Numbered from the stretch's first letter, positions 18,646 to 29,427 are shown. The stretch is DNA of 64,000 nt from Halomonas shengliensis (GCF_900104135.1 NZ_FNIV01000011.1:1-64000); one strand, 5' to 3'. The notes: generated by a model not told the origin, from the letters alone. Translations and numbers: made by a program.

Positions 18646-20063
18646 GCCCTGTCGAGGCGGTGCTGGCCGTCGACTGGGCCTGGTGGGCCCAGGTGGGCTT
18701 CATCGGTTACTTCCTGCTGCTCAATGGCGGCTACCTGCTCCTCAACCTGTTCTCCATGGTCAGCCTGCGCCGCTACATGAAGCTGCGCGCCGAGCTGGGG
18801 GCCGAGGCCCCCTACCTGGGCATCGAGCCCTCGGTATCGCTGCTGGTGCCCGCCTACAACGAGGCGGCAACGATCCGTACCTCGGTGCTCTCGCTGCTGC
18901 AGCTGCAGTACCCGGACTACGAGGTGGTGGTGATCAATGACGGCTCGAAGGACGAGACCCTCGAGGTGCTGCGCGAGGCCTTCGCGCTGGAGGCGCATCC
19001 GGAGCCGTTGCGTCTCGGCGTACCCCACCAGGAGATCCTCGGTATCTATCGCTCGCGGCGCCATGCCAACCTGCGGGTGATCGACAAGCGCAACGGCGGC
19101 AAGGCCGATGCCCTCAATGCCGGCATCAATGCCGCCCGCCACGGGCTCTTCTGCGCCGTGGATGCCGACTCCATCCTGCAGCGCGATAGCCTGCTGCGGG
19201 TGGTGCAGCCCTTCCTCGAGGATGAGCGAACCGTGGCGGCCGGCGGCACCGTGCGGATCGCCAATGGCTCACGGGTGCAGGGCGGTTTCCTGCTGGAAGC
19301 CGGGATTCCCCGCAATCTGCTGGCGCGCTTCCAGATTGTCGAGTACCTGCGCGCCTTCCTGTTCGGCCGGCTGGGCTGGTCGCCGATGAACGCCGTGTTG
19401 ATCATCTCCGGGGCCTTCGGTCTCTTCGACCGCGATCGGGTGATCGCGGTGGGCGGTTACAGCAGCGCCACCGTGGGTGAGGACATGGAGCTGGTGGTGA
19501 GGCTGCATCGATACCACCGCGAGAAGCGGCTGCCCTATCGCATCCGCTACCTGCCCGACCCGATCTGCTGGACCGAGGCGCCGGAGGACCTGGCCACCCT
19601 GGGCAAGCAGCGCAGCCGCTGGCAGCGCGGCCTGGCGGAAAGCCTCAGTCGTCATGCCCGCCTGGCGGCAAGCCCTCGGGGCGGGGCGGCAGGGCACCTG
19701 GCCTGGCCGTTCATGGCGCTCTTCGAGTGGCTCGGGCCCCTGGTGGAGCTGGCCGGCTACGGTTTCATGATCTGGGGATTCGCCTTCGGGGTGGTGTCGC
19801 CGGCGGCGCTGACCGCCTTCCTGCTGGTGGCCATCGGCATGGGCATCCTGCTGTCGGTCAACGGCCTGCTGCTGGAGACCCTGTCGTTCCGGGTCTATCG
19901 GCGCCGCCGTGACATGCTTCGCCTCTTCCTGGTGGCGATCCTCGAGAACTTTGGCTATCGCCAGCTCAACACCCTGTGGCGCTGCCGCGGCATGTGGCAG
20001 TGGCTCGCCCGGCGCAAGCACCAGTGGGGCGCCATGAGGCGCTCCGGCCAGTGGGGACAGTGA
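18642..20063 (+). CDS. processive GT2 glycosyltransferase (BcsA/PgaC-type polysaccharide synthase)
   Basis: 473 residues. One N-terminal helix (about 16-40), a cytosolic GT-A domain, then C-terminal helices (about 352-415). Catalytic elements: PAYNEAATIRTSV for sugar-nucleotide binding, D100 in INDGSKDE, the DAD motif 174-176, the ED pair 280-281 in VGEDMEL as general base region, and the QxxRW motif Q323-W327. All are hallmarks of synthases that build a beta-linked polymer and push it through the membrane. No PilZ domain is attached. The sugar cannot be predicted, though closeness to PgaC/IcaA suggests an N-acetylhexosamine polymer. It overlaps the HEAT gene by ATGA and is the last gene of the set. 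Confidence 0.9.
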   Translation: MSPVEAVLAVDWAWWAQVGFIGYFLLLNGGYLLLNLFSMVSLRRYMKLRAELGAEAPYLGIEPSVSLLVPAYNEAATIRTSVLSLLQLQYPDYEVVVINDGSKDETLEVLREAFALEAHPEPLRLGVPHQEILGIYRSRRHANLRVIDKRNGGKADALNAGINAARHGLFCAVDADSILQRDSLLRVVQPFLEDERTVAAGGTVRIANGSRVQGGFLLEAGIPRNLLARFQIVEYLRAFLFGRLGWSPMNAVLIISGAFGLFDRDRVIAVGGYSSATVGEDMELVVRLHRYHREKRLPYRIRYLPDPICWTEAPEDLATLGKQRSRWQRGLAESLSRHARLAASPRGGAAGHLAWPFMALFEWLGPLVELAGYGFMIWGFAFGVVSPAALTAFLLVAIGMGILLSVNGLLLETLSFRVYRRRRDMLRLFLVAILENFGYRQLNTLWRCRGMWQWLARRKHQWGAMRRSGQWGQ

Positions 20064-20067
20064 GGCA

Positions 20068-20100
20068 AGGAAAGCGCAGACGTTGACGGGTCGCTTTCCT
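20068..20100 (+). terminator. hairpin after the glycosyltransferase gene, possible terminator
   Basis: AGGAAAGCG (20068-20076) and CGCTTTCCT (20092-20100) form a perfect 9-bp stem with a 15-base loop, 4 bases after the glycosyltransferase stop. No T-run follows, so termination is uncertain; the hairpin may instead protect the 3' end of the mRNA. Confidence 0.35.
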
Positions 20101-20185
20101 GTCCACGGGCCGCTCTGTATGCTGAAACGCGTCCTGTCACGTCCGTCCGGCGTGGCAGCCCGCAGGCTCACAGAGGAGGCATCCC

Positions 20186-21313
20186 ATGTCAGAGTCGTCG
20201 CAACCTTCCCCCTTCAAGGACAACCGCGTCCGCGGCCTGGCCGCCGTGGCGGCCGTGGGCGTGGTGTGGGCGATCATCGCCCAGTCCAGCGCCGGTAGCC
20301 ACAAGGAGGCCCGTGAGGCACTGGAAGCCGAGATGGCCGTGCTGGAGTCGCGCAACCAGGACCTGGCCACCCAGCTCGAGGCCTTCGAGCAGGCCGGCGA
20401 CGAGATCGCCGACCTCGAGGCGCGCATCGCCGAGCTGGAGCAGCGCCGCGATACCCTGCAGGCCGACCTGGAGGCGCGCGAGGCCGAGGCCGGCGGCCGC
20501 CTGGAGGCGATCGAGGCCGACATCGCCGCCGCCGAGGGTCGCCTGGAGGAGCTTACCGCCTCCCGTGAGGCCCTGGAGGCTGAGGTCGCCAGCCTCGAAG
20601 AGCAGAAGGCCGAGCTCGAGGCCAGCCTGACCGAGCTTCGCCAGGAGCGCGAGAGCGTCGAGCAGGCCCTCGCCGATGCCGAGTCCGCCCGCGAGTCGGC
20701 CGAGGCCGCCCGCCAGGATGCCGAGGCGCAGCGCCAGGAGGCGGAGCAGGCGCGTCAGGCCGCGGTGGAGGAGCGCCAGGCCGCCGAGGAGGCGCGTCAG
20801 CAGGCCGCGGCCGACCTCGAGGCCCTCCAGGCCGAGATCGACGAGGCCAGCCAGCGCCAGGCGAGCCTGCAGGAGGAGATCGAGGCCAGCCAGCAGGAGC
20901 AGCAGGCACTGCGTACGGAGCTCGACTCGCTGACCGAGGAGCGCGACGCGCTCGGCCAGCAGCTCGAGTCGCTGCGCGGCGAGCGCGATGAGGCCCAGCA
21001 GGCGGTGGACGAGGCTCGCTCTGAGCTCGAGGACGTCAAGCTGGCGATCAGCATCGGGCGCGAGGAGCTCGGCAGCGTGGAGAGCGAGGTCGAGCGGCGT
21101 GAGTCCCAGCTGCAGCGCCTGGAGGCCCAGCTGGCCACCTGGCGCAGCGAGCTCGAGTCGCTGGAGGTGGGCGGTGAGGCCGACGACGCGGCGGCGTCCG
21201 GTGCCGCGGATGGCGAGGCCGACGGCGGTGACGCCTCCCAGGAGGGCGACGACGCCTCGTCCCAGGACGCCGAGGACGAGTCCGCCGCCGAGACGGCGGA
21301 CGAGCAGGCCTGA
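20186..21313 (+). CDS. single-pass membrane protein with long coiled coil, unknown function
   Basis: 375 residues. One transmembrane helix near residues 17-32 (LAAVAAVGVVWAIIAQ), then about 290 residues of continuous heptads dominated by Glu, Ala, Arg, Gln and Leu, such as ADLEARIAELEQRRDTLQADL, and a very acidic Asp/Glu/Ala/Ser tail of about 45 residues. No enzymatic motif. AGAGGAGG precedes the ATG at 20186. Structural or tethering roles in the periplasm are plausible, given an N-in topology, but this is inference. It lies 122 bases after the glycosyltransferase and ends with its own terminator, so it may be independent of the polysaccharide set. Confidence 0.75.
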   Translation: MSESSQPSPFKDNRVRGLAAVAAVGVVWAIIAQSSAGSHKEAREALEAEMAVLESRNQDLATQLEAFEQAGDEIADLEARIAELEQRRDTLQADLEAREAEAGGRLEAIEADIAAAEGRLEELTASREALEAEVASLEEQKAELEASLTELRQERESVEQALADAESARESAEAARQDAEAQRQEAEQARQAAVEERQAAEEARQQAAADLEALQAEIDEASQRQASLQEEIEASQQEQQALRTELDSLTEERDALGQQLESLRGERDEAQQAVDEARSELEDVKLAISIGREELGSVESEVERRESQLQRLEAQLATWRSELESLEVGGEADDAAASGAADGEADGGDASQEGDDASSQDAEDESAAETADEQA

Positions 21314-21337
21314 GGCGACCCCCACAAGCGCGGTAAC

Positions 21338-21368
21338 ACGGCGGCGGGCCCTCGGGCCCGCCGTCTTG
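21338..21368 (+). terminator. intrinsic terminator-like hairpin after the coiled-coil gene
   Basis: GGCGGGCCC and GGGCCCGCC surround a short loop at about 21343-21362, extended by flanking GC pairs, followed by GTCTTG. Very stable stem, short T stretch. It separates the coiled-coil gene from mrp. Confidence 0.6.
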
Positions 21369-21378
21369 CGTGGGGTGG

Positions 21379-21407
21379 TTCGGTCGGCGTCGGGGAAGGC
21401 GTATACT
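21379..21407 (+). promoter_or_regulatory. sigma-70 type promoter of mrp
   Basis: TATACT at 21402-21407 is a strong -10; 17 bases upstream lies TTCGGT (21379-21384), a weak -35. It sits 33 bases before the mrp GTG start. Confidence 0.5.
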
Positions 21408-21440
21408 GGCCCCACGCATCCATCAGCGAAGGAGCAGGAC

Positions 21441-22247
21441 GTGATCGAAGGGGTCAAGCATATCGTCGCCGTGGCATCCGGCAAGGGCGGGGTCGGCAAG
21501 TCCACCGTCACCGTCAACCTGGCCCTGGCCATGGCCGCCGAGGGTTACCGGGTCGGCGTGCTGGATGCCGATATCCATGGGCCCAGCCAGGCGCAGATGC
21601 TCGGCGTGGGCGAGGGCGTGCGCCCCGAGGCGGCGGGCGAGAACCGCATGCGCCCGCTCGAGGCCCATGGCATCCAGGCCATGTCCATGGCCTTCATGGT
21701 CGATATCCGCGAGCCCATGGTGTGGCGCGGGCCCATGGTAGCCGGCGCCTTCCAGCAGCTGCTGACTCAGACCGTCTGGGATGACCTGGACTTCCTGTTC
21801 ATCGACATGCCGCCGGGCACCGGCGACATCCAGCTCACCCTGGCCCAGAAGGTCCCGGTGGATGGCGCGGTGATCGTCACCACGCCCCAGGACATCGCCC
21901 TGCTGGACGCCCGCAAGGGCATCGAGATGTTCCGCAAGGTGAACGTGCCGGTGCTGGGGGTGGTGGAGAACATGTCGCTGCATGTCTGCTCGGCCTGCGG
22001 CCACGCCGAGCCGATCTTCGGCGAGGGCGGCGGCGAGCGCATCGCCGCCGAGTACGAGACCCGGGTGCTGGGCCGCCTGCCGCTGGCGCTCGCCATCCGC
22101 GAGCAGGTCGATGGCGGTCGCCCGACGGTGGTGGCCGAGCCGGCAGGGGAGGTGACCGCCACCTTCCGCGCCATGGCCCGCCAGGTGGCCGAGCAGGTGC
22201 AGCAGCAGGAGCACGATGGGCCGAGCATCTCCTTCAGCAAGGAGTGA
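21441..22247 (+). CDS. mrp: iron-sulfur cluster carrier protein Mrp/ApbC
   Basis: P-loop ATPase that carries [4Fe-4S] clusters to apoproteins in the cytosol. 268 residues from a GTG start with AAGGAG upstream. Deviant Walker A GKGGVGKS near residue 14, [17 protein letters not shown] and the cluster-binding Cys pair of CSACGH after the characteristic VENMS. The N-terminal MIP18 (DUF59) domain found in many Mrp proteins is absent, which fits the short gammaproteobacterial form. It lies 85 bases before dcd in the same direction. Confidence 0.93.
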   Translation: MIEGVKHIVAVASGKGGVGKSTVTVNLALAMAAEGYRVGVLDADIHGPSQAQMLGVGEGVRPEAAGENRMRPLEAHGIQAMSMAFMVDIREPMVWRGPMVAGAFQQLLTQTVWDDLDFLFIDMPPGTGDIQLTLAQKVPVDGAVIVTTPQDIALLDARKGIEMFRKVNVPVLGVVENMSLHVCSACGHAEPIFGEGGGERIAAEYETRVLGRLPLALAIREQVDGGRPTVVAEPAGEVTATFRAMARQVAEQVQQQEHDGPSISFSKE

Positions 22248-22332
22248 GCGCCAGGATGACGCCCAGGGTCGGGGCCGCTATCATGGCGGCCCCGACCTCT
22301 TTCCCCTTGACCCCAACCCCCAGGAAGTTCCG

Positions 22333-22899
22333 ATGAGCATCAAGTCCGACCGCTGGATCCGCCGCATGGCCGAGAACGAAGGCATGATCGAGCCCTTCGA
22401 GGCCGGCCAGGTGCGCTACGTGAACGAGCGGCGGGTGATCTCCTACGGGACCTCCAGCTACGGCTACGACGTGCGCTGCGCCGACGAGTTCAAGGTGTTC
22501 ACCAACATCCACTCGGCGGTGGTGGACCCCAAGGCCTTCGACGAGAAGAGCTTCGTCGACGTCAAGGGCGATGTCTGCGTGATCCCCCCCAACTCCTTCG
22601 CCCTGGCGCGCACCGTGGAGTACTTCCGCATCCCGCGCAGCGTGCTCACCATCTGCCTGGGCAAGTCCACCTACGCGCGCTGCGGCATCATCGTCAACGT
22701 GACGCCGCTGGAGCCGGAGTGGGAGGGGCATGTGACCCTGGAGTTCTCCAACACCACCAACCTGCCGGCCAAGATCTACGCCAACGAGGGCGTGGCCCAG
22801 ATGCTGTTCCTGGAGTCCGACGAGGTGTGCGCGACCTCCTACAAGGACCGCGGCGGCAAGTACATGGGACAGCGCGGCGTAACCCTGCCGCGCACCTGA
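22333..22899 (+). CDS. dcd: dCTP deaminase
   Basis: Converts dCTP to dUTP for dTTP synthesis. 188 residues, close to the E. coli length. Family motifs: [13 protein letters not shown] at the start, [13 protein letters not shown], the catalytic region [32 protein letters not shown] (Arg and Glu of the active site) and [24 protein letters not shown]. The start at 22333 is set by homology; it lacks a strong ribosome-binding site (only AGGAAG). It ends before a stable terminator shared with the convergent purN. Confidence 0.97.
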   Translation: MSIKSDRWIRRMAENEGMIEPFEAGQVRYVNERRVISYGTSSYGYDVRCADEFKVFTNIHSAVVDPKAFDEKSFVDVKGDVCVIPPNSFALARTVEYFRIPRSVLTICLGKSTYARCGIIVNVTPLEPEWEGHVTLEFSNTTNLPAKIYANEGVAQMLFLESDEVCATSYKDRGGKYMGQRGVTLPRT

Positions 22900-22941
22900 G
22901 GGCCTTCGGCCAGGTTCCAGTGACAAGATGCAAGTGACAGC

Positions 22942-22976
22942 AAAGCCCCGCGGTGCAGAACCCGCGGGGCTTTTCT
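22942..22976. terminator. bidirectional terminator between dcd and purN
   Basis: AAAGCCCCGCGG (22942-22953) pairs with CCGCGGGGCTTT (22962-22973), followed by TTCTG on the plus strand. An A-rich left flank gives a modest T-stretch for the minus strand. It lies between two convergent genes. Confidence 0.8.
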
Positions 22977-23013
22977 GTGGCACTGAACGCCTTTCTACTT
23001 TCTACTTGGCCGC

Positions 23014-23751
23014 CTATCCCTCGAGATCCTCGTCGAGCTCCTCGGCGGCGTCGGCATGGGACATGCGCAGCCCCTGGGGCGGCAGCGGGGTGCCGTCGAA
23101 GGTGGCACCCTCGCCGGAGAAGCGCAGGCGGCCTTCCAGGCACCACTTCACCGCGATGGGATAGATCAGGTGCTCGCGGGCGTGGACCTTCTGCTTGAGG
23201 CTCTCCTCGGTCTCGCCCTCGGCCACCTCGACCACGGCCTGCAGGAGCACCGGGCCGCCGTCGAGCTCCTCGGTGACGAAGTGCACGCTGCAGCCGTGCT
23301 CGGCGACCCCGTCGGCCAGCGCCCGGGCATGGGTGTCGAGCCCCTGGTAGGCGGGCAGCAGCGAGGGGTGGATGTTGATCAGCCGGCCCAGGAAGCGCTG
23401 CACGAAGCGCGGGGTGAGGATGCGCATGAAGCCGGCCAGCACCACCAGGTCCGGCTCATGGCGTTCGATCACCTTGATCAGGGCACCATCATAGGCGTCG
23501 CGGTTCTCGTACTCGCGGTGCGGCAGTACCACGGCGTCGATGCCCGCCTCCCGGGCACGGGTCAGCCCGTAGGCCTCCGGTTCGTTGGAGACCACCGCCA
23601 CGATCTCGCCGCCCAGCTCGTCGTGGCCCTGGGCGTCGATCAGCGCCTGCAGGTTGCTGCCGTTGCCGGAGATCAGGACCACCACCCGGCGGGCCTCGGC
23701 CGCCTCCGGGGTGAAGTCGTTGAGGGTGTCGTCGTTGGCGTAGTCGCTCAT
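23014..23751 (-). CDS. purN: phosphoribosylglycinamide formyltransferase (GART 1)
   Basis: Third step of purine synthesis: transfers formyl from N10-formyl-THF to GAR. 245 residues from ATG at 23751. Motifs: [16 protein letters not shown] (phosphate loop), catalytic Asn and His in [13 protein letters not shown], and Asp in [12 protein letters not shown]. It has an acidic N-terminal extension of about 18 residues ([12 protein letters not shown]) and an acidic C-terminal tail, longer than E. coli PurN. The start overlaps the purM stop by ATGA, so the two are translationally coupled, the classical purMN arrangement. Confidence 0.95.
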   Translation of the reverse strand: MSDYANDDTLNDFTPEAAEARRVVVLISGNGSNLQALIDAQGHDELGGEIVAVVSNEPEAYGLTRAREAGIDAVVLPHREYENRDAYDGALIKVIERHEPDLVVLAGFMRILTPRFVQRFLGRLINIHPSLLPAYQGLDTHARALADGVAEHGCSVHFVTEELDGGPVLLQAVVEVAEGETEESLKQKVHAREHLIYPIAVKWCLEGRLRFSGEGATFDGTPLPPQGLRMSHADAAEELDEDLEG

Positions 23752-24809
23752 GACGGCAGGTTCTCCAGGATCACCCGCTCCTGCGTCTCGCTGCGCACGA
23801 TCTCGCCGATCCGGTATACCGCCTCGCCCTGGGCCTGGAGGTGCGCCCGGGCCTGGTCGGCCTTCTCCGCCGGCACCACCACCACCATGCCGATGCCGCA
23901 GTTGAGCACCCGGTACATCTCCTCCTCGGCGACGTTGCCCTGCTCGCGCAGCCACTCGAAGACCGCGGGGCGCTGCCAGGCGGTGACGTCGACCCGGGCC
24001 GCCAGCCCCTCGGGCAGCACCCGCGGCAGGTTCTCGGTGAGGCCGCCGCCGGTGATATGGGAAAGGGCGTGCACCGGCACCTCGCTCTCGCGGAGCAGCG
24101 ACAGCAGCGGCTTGACGTAGATGCGCGTCGGCGCCATCAGGGCGTCGGCCAGCGGCGTGCCGTCGAGATCGGTGTGCAGGTCGGCCCCGGAGACCTCGAG
24201 GATCTTGCGGATCAGCGAGTAGCCGTTGGAGTGCGGCCCGGTGGATGCCATGCCCAGCAGAACGTCACCCTCGGCGACGCGGCTGCCGTCAAGGATCTCG
24301 GACTTCTCCACCACGCCGACGCAGAAGCCGGCCAGGTCGTAGTCGCTGCCCTCGTACATGCCCGGCATCTCAGCGGTCTCGCCGCCCACCAGGGCGCAGC
24401 CGGCGCGCTCGCAGCCGGTGCCGATGCCGGCCACCACATCGGCGGCGATGTCCACGTCGAGCTTGCCCGTGGCATAGTAGTCGAGGAACAGCAGCGGCTC
24501 GGCGCCGGCCACCACCAGGTCGTTGACGCACATCGCCACCAGGTCGATGCCGATGGTGTCGTGGCGCCCCAGGTCCATGGCCAGGCGCAGCTTCGTGCCC
24601 ACGCCGTCGGTGCCGGAGACCAGCACCGGCTCGCGGTAACCCGCGGGCAGTTCACACAGGGCGCCGAAGCCGCCCAGGCCGCCCATCACCTCGGGGCGGG
24701 CGGTGCGCCTGGCGACGCCCTTGATGCGGTCGACCAGGGCATTGCCGGCATCGATATCGACGCCGGCGTCCTTGTAGCTGAGCGAGGGGCGAGAGGAGGA
24801 GTCGGTCAT
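23748..24809 (-). CDS. purM: phosphoribosylformylglycinamidine cyclo-ligase (AIR synthetase)
   Basis: Fifth step of purine synthesis: ATP-dependent closure of FGAM to AIR. 353 residues from [19 protein letters not shown], the usual PurM start. Conserved glycine-rich segments [25 protein letters not shown] and [13 protein letters not shown] are intact. The start at 24809 is preferred over a 38-residue extension without homology. It is divergent from the AI-2E-type permease gene, with 126 bases between them. Confidence 0.97.
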   Translation of the reverse strand: MTDSSSRPSLSYKDAGVDIDAGNALVDRIKGVARRTARPEVMGGLGGFGALCELPAGYREPVLVSGTDGVGTKLRLAMDLGRHDTIGIDLVAMCVNDLVVAGAEPLLFLDYYATGKLDVDIAADVVAGIGTGCERAGCALVGGETAEMPGMYEGSDYDLAGFCVGVVEKSEILDGSRVAEGDVLLGMASTGPHSNGYSLIRKILEVSGADLHTDLDGTPLADALMAPTRIYVKPLLSLLRESEVPVHALSHITGGGLTENLPRVLPEGLAARVDVTAWQRPAVFEWLREQGNVAEEEMYRVLNCGIGMVVVVPAEKADQARAHLQAQGEAVYRIGEIVRSETQERVILENLPS

Positions 24810-24935
24810 CGGAAGTCCTGTCGGGTGGTCGGCGCAGCAGCGAGGCGCCGCGCGGTAGGCAAGTCGGGGCCGGAATTGTAGCATCACGGCGAACGCCTGG
24901 CAGCCCGTAGGCGGCCGTGACACAAGGGAGTGGAT

Positions 24936-26030
24936 ATGCGCAGACAGTGGTGGGTGGCGGCCGGCGTGACGGCGCTGGCGCTGTGGTTCCTGGTCAGCAT
25001 CGAGCCGGTGCTGATGCCGTTCTTCGTCAGTGCGGTGCTGGCCTACCTCGGCGACCCCCTGGCCGACCGACTGGAGGCCCTGGGCCTCTCCCGGCGCCTC
25101 TCGGTGGCGCTGGTGTTCCTGCTGCTGACCCTGGTCATCGTGGTCGCGCTGCTGCTGGTGGTGCCGGTGCTGGGCCGCCAGCTGGGTCAGCTGGTGGAGT
25201 CGCTGCCGGCGGTGCTCAACTGGCTCCAGCAGACGGTGGTACCACGGGTGCAGTCGCTGACCGGCATGGACCTCTCCACCGATATCGACGCCCTGCGCCA
25301 GGCGGTGGTGGACAACTGGAAGGAGACCGGGACCTTCGCCGCCACCCTGCTCTCCCAGGTGTCGCGCTCCGGCCTGGCGCTGGTGGGCTGGATCGGCAAC
25401 CTGGCGCTGATCCCGGTGGTGACCTTCTACCTGCTGCTCGACTGGGACATCATCGTCGCCAAGGTGCGTGACTGGCTGCCGCGGCGCCTCGAGGGTACCG
25501 CCATCCGCCTGGCCGGGGAGTGCGACGAGGTGCTCTCCGCCTTCCTGCGCGGCCAGCTGATCGTGATGCTCTGCCTGGGCATCATCTACGCCATCGGGCT
25601 GACCCTGCTCGGCGTGCGCTTCGGGCTGCTGATCGGCCTACTCTCGGGCCTGGCCAGCATCGTCCCCTACCTGGGCGTGATCGTCGGCATCAGCGTGGCC
25701 GGGGTGGTGGCCTTCTTCCAGAGCGGGGAGTGGTGGATGCTGCTGGGCGTGGCCGCGGTGTTCGGCTTCGGCCAGATGGTGGAGAGCGTGGTGCTGCAGC
25801 CCAAGCTGCTCGGCGACAAGATCGGCCTGCACCCGGTGGCGGTGATCTTCGCGGTGCTCGCCGGCGGCAACCTGTTCGGCTTCACCGGCGTGCTGCTGGC
25901 GCTGCCGGCGGCCGCGGTGATCATGGTACTCTTGCGCGAACTCAACGATCGCTACAAGAGCAGTGCCCTGTACGACGAACGCCTGGGCCCTGACCGACCC
26001 CGCCCCATCCGTGACGAGGAGTCCCCATGA
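24936..26030 (+). CDS. AI-2E family transporter (PerM-like permease)
   Basis: 364 residues with about eight transmembrane helices: one cluster of three at the N-terminus (ending near residue 85), a soluble central region and a C-terminal bundle beginning with [20 protein letters not shown], a hallmark of the family. The motif [18 protein letters not shown] and the [27 protein letters not shown] stretch are typical. Substrates in this broad family differ (AI-2 export in TqsA, Na+/H+ exchange in others), so no specific function is assigned. ATG 24936 follows AAGGGAG. Its stop overlaps the hda start, the same neighbour arrangement as perM-hda in other gammaproteobacteria. Confidence 0.9.
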   Translation: MRRQWWVAAGVTALALWFLVSIEPVLMPFFVSAVLAYLGDPLADRLEALGLSRRLSVALVFLLLTLVIVVALLLVVPVLGRQLGQLVESLPAVLNWLQQTVVPRVQSLTGMDLSTDIDALRQAVVDNWKETGTFAATLLSQVSRSGLALVGWIGNLALIPVVTFYLLLDWDIIVAKVRDWLPRRLEGTAIRLAGECDEVLSAFLRGQLIVMLCLGIIYAIGLTLLGVRFGLLIGLLSGLASIVPYLGVIVGISVAGVVAFFQSGEWWMLLGVAAVFGFGQMVESVVLQPKLLGDKIGLHPVAVIFAVLAGGNLFGFTGVLLALPAAAVIMVLLRELNDRYKSSALYDERLGPDRPRPIRDEESP

Positions 26031-26728
26031 GCCGCGCCCCCGCGCAGCTGCCGTTGGGCGTCGGCCTGCGTGACGACGCCACCTTCGTCAACTTCTATCC
26101 CGGCCCCAACGCCAGCCTGGTGGGCCGCCTGGCCGAGCAGCTCGAGCCCCAGGGCGAACCCTTCCTCTACCTCTGGGGGGCGCCCGGGGTGGGGCGCAGC
26201 CACCTGCTGCAGGCGGCCTGCCACGCAGCCTCGGATCGCGACATGCGCGCCCTCTACCTGCCGCTGGAGGAGCTCGGCCATTTTCCGCCGCTGATGCTCG
26301 AGGAGATCGAGCGCCTGGACCTGGTCGCTATCGATGACCTGGAACGGGTGGTGGGGCGGCCGCGCTGGGAGGAGGCGCTGTTCCATGCCTTCAATCGCCT
26401 GCGCGACGCCGGCAAGCGGCTGGTGGTGGCCGCCGAGGCGCCGCCGCGCCAGCTGCCGGTGAGGCTGCCCGACCTTGCCTCGCGGCTCACCTGGGGGGTG
26501 ACCTTCCATGTCCAGGGGCTGGACGACGCCGGCCGCCTGGCGGCACTGCAACTGCGCGCCCGGGAGCGCGGCATGCTGCTCGGCGACGAGGTGGCGCGCT
26601 ACATCCTGCACCGCGGACCACGACGGCTCGACGCGCTCTTCGACCTGCTGGCGCGCCTGGATCGTGCTTCGCTCTCTGCCCAGCGCAAGCTGACCATTCC
26701 CTTCGTCAAGCAGGCGCTGGGCTGGTAG
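26027..26728 (+). CDS. hda: DnaA regulatory inactivator Hda
   Basis: Works with the sliding clamp to stimulate hydrolysis of ATP bound to DnaA after replication begins. 233 residues. The N-terminal QLPLGV matches the clamp-binding motif; then comes a short AAA+ domain with Walker A-like GAPGVGRSHLLQA (the usual Lys is Arg, a change seen in some Hda), Walker B VAIDDLE, and the C-terminal helical lid ending in FVKQALGW, a typical Hda end. It overlaps the permease gene by ATGA. Confidence 0.93.
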   Translation: MSRAPAQLPLGVGLRDDATFVNFYPGPNASLVGRLAEQLEPQGEPFLYLWGAPGVGRSHLLQAACHAASDRDMRALYLPLEELGHFPPLMLEEIERLDLVAIDDLERVVGRPRWEEALFHAFNRLRDAGKRLVVAAEAPPRQLPVRLPDLASRLTWGVTFHVQGLDDAGRLAALQLRARERGMLLGDEVARYILHRGPRRLDALFDLLARLDRASLSAQRKLTIPFVKQALGW

Positions 26729-26738
26729 CCAGACTGCT

Positions 26739-27275
26739 TCAGCGAGAGAGTGTGACCTCCCTGTGCTGCCCGTTGCCCAGCGAGATCTGGCGGATCACCA
26801 CCCTGGGTTCGCCGGTGACCGGGTCGGGGCCGGCGCCGGAGACATAGAACTCCCCGGCAGGGATGCCGGTGACGCGGAAGTGACCGCCGCCATCGGTGCG
26901 TGCGGTGTGGGTGTAGGCCCGCGCCCGCGGGTCGGCGGGCGCCACGGCGATGCCGGCCAGGGCCTTCTCGGCGGCCTCCGCGGAGTAGCGGGTCACCGGC
27001 GCCACCGCGATCCCGGCGTTGGCCACGGGGCGGCCGCTCAGGGTCAGGCGCCCGCTGACCACCGCGGTGCCCTGCTTCTCGAGCCTGGCGTATTCGGCCT
27101 CGGGGAAGGCGACCTCCCGGGCGGTCTCGGGCGCCGCATCACGGGACTCCGGCGTGGCGGCAGGCCCTGTCTCGCCGCGCTCGATGACCTCGATGCGCTC
27201 GGTAGGGGCGGGGGGAACGACCTGGCAGCCGGCCAGGACCAGCGCGGCCAGTGCGAGGGGAAGATGGCGTCTCAT
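26739..27275 (-). CDS. lipoprotein with carboxypeptidase-regulatory-like domain
   Basis: 178 residues from ATG at 27275. Lipoprotein signal with lipobox LVLAGC (Cys at about 17). A Pro/Glu/Thr-rich linker follows, then a beta-sandwich like that of carboxypeptidase regulatory domains: VVSGRLTLSGRPVANAGIAVAPV, then HTARTDGGGHFRVTGIPAGEFYVSGAG. Such domains are binding or spacer modules and not enzymes. It is convergent with hda (10 bases apart) and lies downstream of the phasin gene on the same strand, but a terminator separates them. Function unknown. Confidence 0.78.
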   Translation of the reverse strand: MRRHLPLALAALVLAGCQVVPPAPTERIEVIERGETGPAATPESRDAAPETAREVAFPEAEYARLEKQGTAVVSGRLTLSGRPVANAGIAVAPVTRYSAEAAEKALAGIAVAPADPRARAYTHTARTDGGGHFRVTGIPAGEFYVSGAGPDPVTGEPRVVIRQISLGNGQHREVTLSR

Positions 27276-27376
27276 GGGTGACCTCCCTATCCGGTGTCGA
27301 TCTGCAGGCGCCCTGTGCCTCGCCAAGGGTAGCGCAGCCCTGATGGAAAGGCATGCCCGTCACCCGAAACGTGAGC

Positions 27377-27410
27377 CACAACAAAACCGCCGCCCCCTGG
27401 GGGCGGCGGT
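27377..27410 (-). terminator. intrinsic terminator of the phasin gene
   Basis: On the minus strand, ACCGCCGCCCC pairs with GGGGCGGCGGT around a short loop (27386-27410) and is followed by TTTTGTTGT. A strong stem with a T-rich tail, 49 bases after the phasin stop. Confidence 0.88.
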
Positions 27411-27458
27411 TCGGGCTCTCGAGGGAGAGCAGGGCGCCGGAGCGCCCTGGGGTCAAGC

Positions 27459-27839
27459 TTACTGGGCGGCCTTGGTGGCGGTCGCCTGGGCCTGCTTGAC
27501 GTTGTCCTCGGTGAGCTTCTGGCTCTGCTGGACGAAGTCCTGCTGCAGGGAGACGACCTTCTCGGCGTCGCCCTTCAGGCGCTCGGCCAGGTCCTTGGCG
27601 ACCTTCTGCTGGCCTTCCATGTAGGCGCGCAGGCCTTCGGCATCCTTGACGTTCATCAGGGTGCGCAGCTGGGCCAGGCCGGTGTCGGTGTAGGCCTTGG
27701 TGGCGTCCAGCTGGGCGTTGGCCAGCTTCTCGGTGTAGTCCACGGCCAGGTTGGCATAGGCGCGGGCCGGGGCGAAGAAGATGGACTCGAACTGCTTGGT
27801 GTCGAAGGCCTTGGTGTCGAAGTTGAAGGCGTTCATCAT
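27459..27839 (-). CDS. phasin family protein
   Basis: 126 residues, small, helical and amphipathic: NAFNFDTKAFDTKQFESIFFAPARAYANLAVDYTEKLANAQLDA, then a region resembling phasin repeats (QQKVAKDLAERLKGDAEKVV) and an Ala/Gln-rich C-terminus. Phasins coat polyhydroxyalkanoate granules; Halomonadaceae are known PHB producers. GGAGG lies 7 bases before the ATG at 27839 (a second ATG directly follows). No PHA synthase is in the window, so the assignment rests on the protein pattern. Confidence 0.85.
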   Translation of the reverse strand: MMNAFNFDTKAFDTKQFESIFFAPARAYANLAVDYTEKLANAQLDATKAYTDTGLAQLRTLMNVKDAEGLRAYMEGQQKVAKDLAERLKGDAEKVVSLQQDFVQQSQKLTEDNVKQAQATATKAAQ

Positions 27840-28032
27840 GGGGAAACCTCCGGGTTTCACTGAGTGTCTGGGAGGGCGTCTGCCGCCCTGCTGCATTGCA
27901 CAATAGCAGAGCGTCTTGTGCAGTGCAACATCCGTCCTCGCCGGATGCCATCGGGCCGACCGCGGGCTTGTCGGATGGTGACGTCGACGCCATGGTGAAG
28001 GGGTACGTCACCACTATTAGGAGGAGCCGGAC

Positions 28033-29412
<1,380 letters not shown>

Positions 29413-29427
29413 CGCCGACGCAGGTGT

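Noticed and set aside
23752..23955. N-terminally extended purN
   Set aside because: The extra residues are a frame-shifted reading of purM; the ATGA overlap at 23748-23751 gives the natural start.
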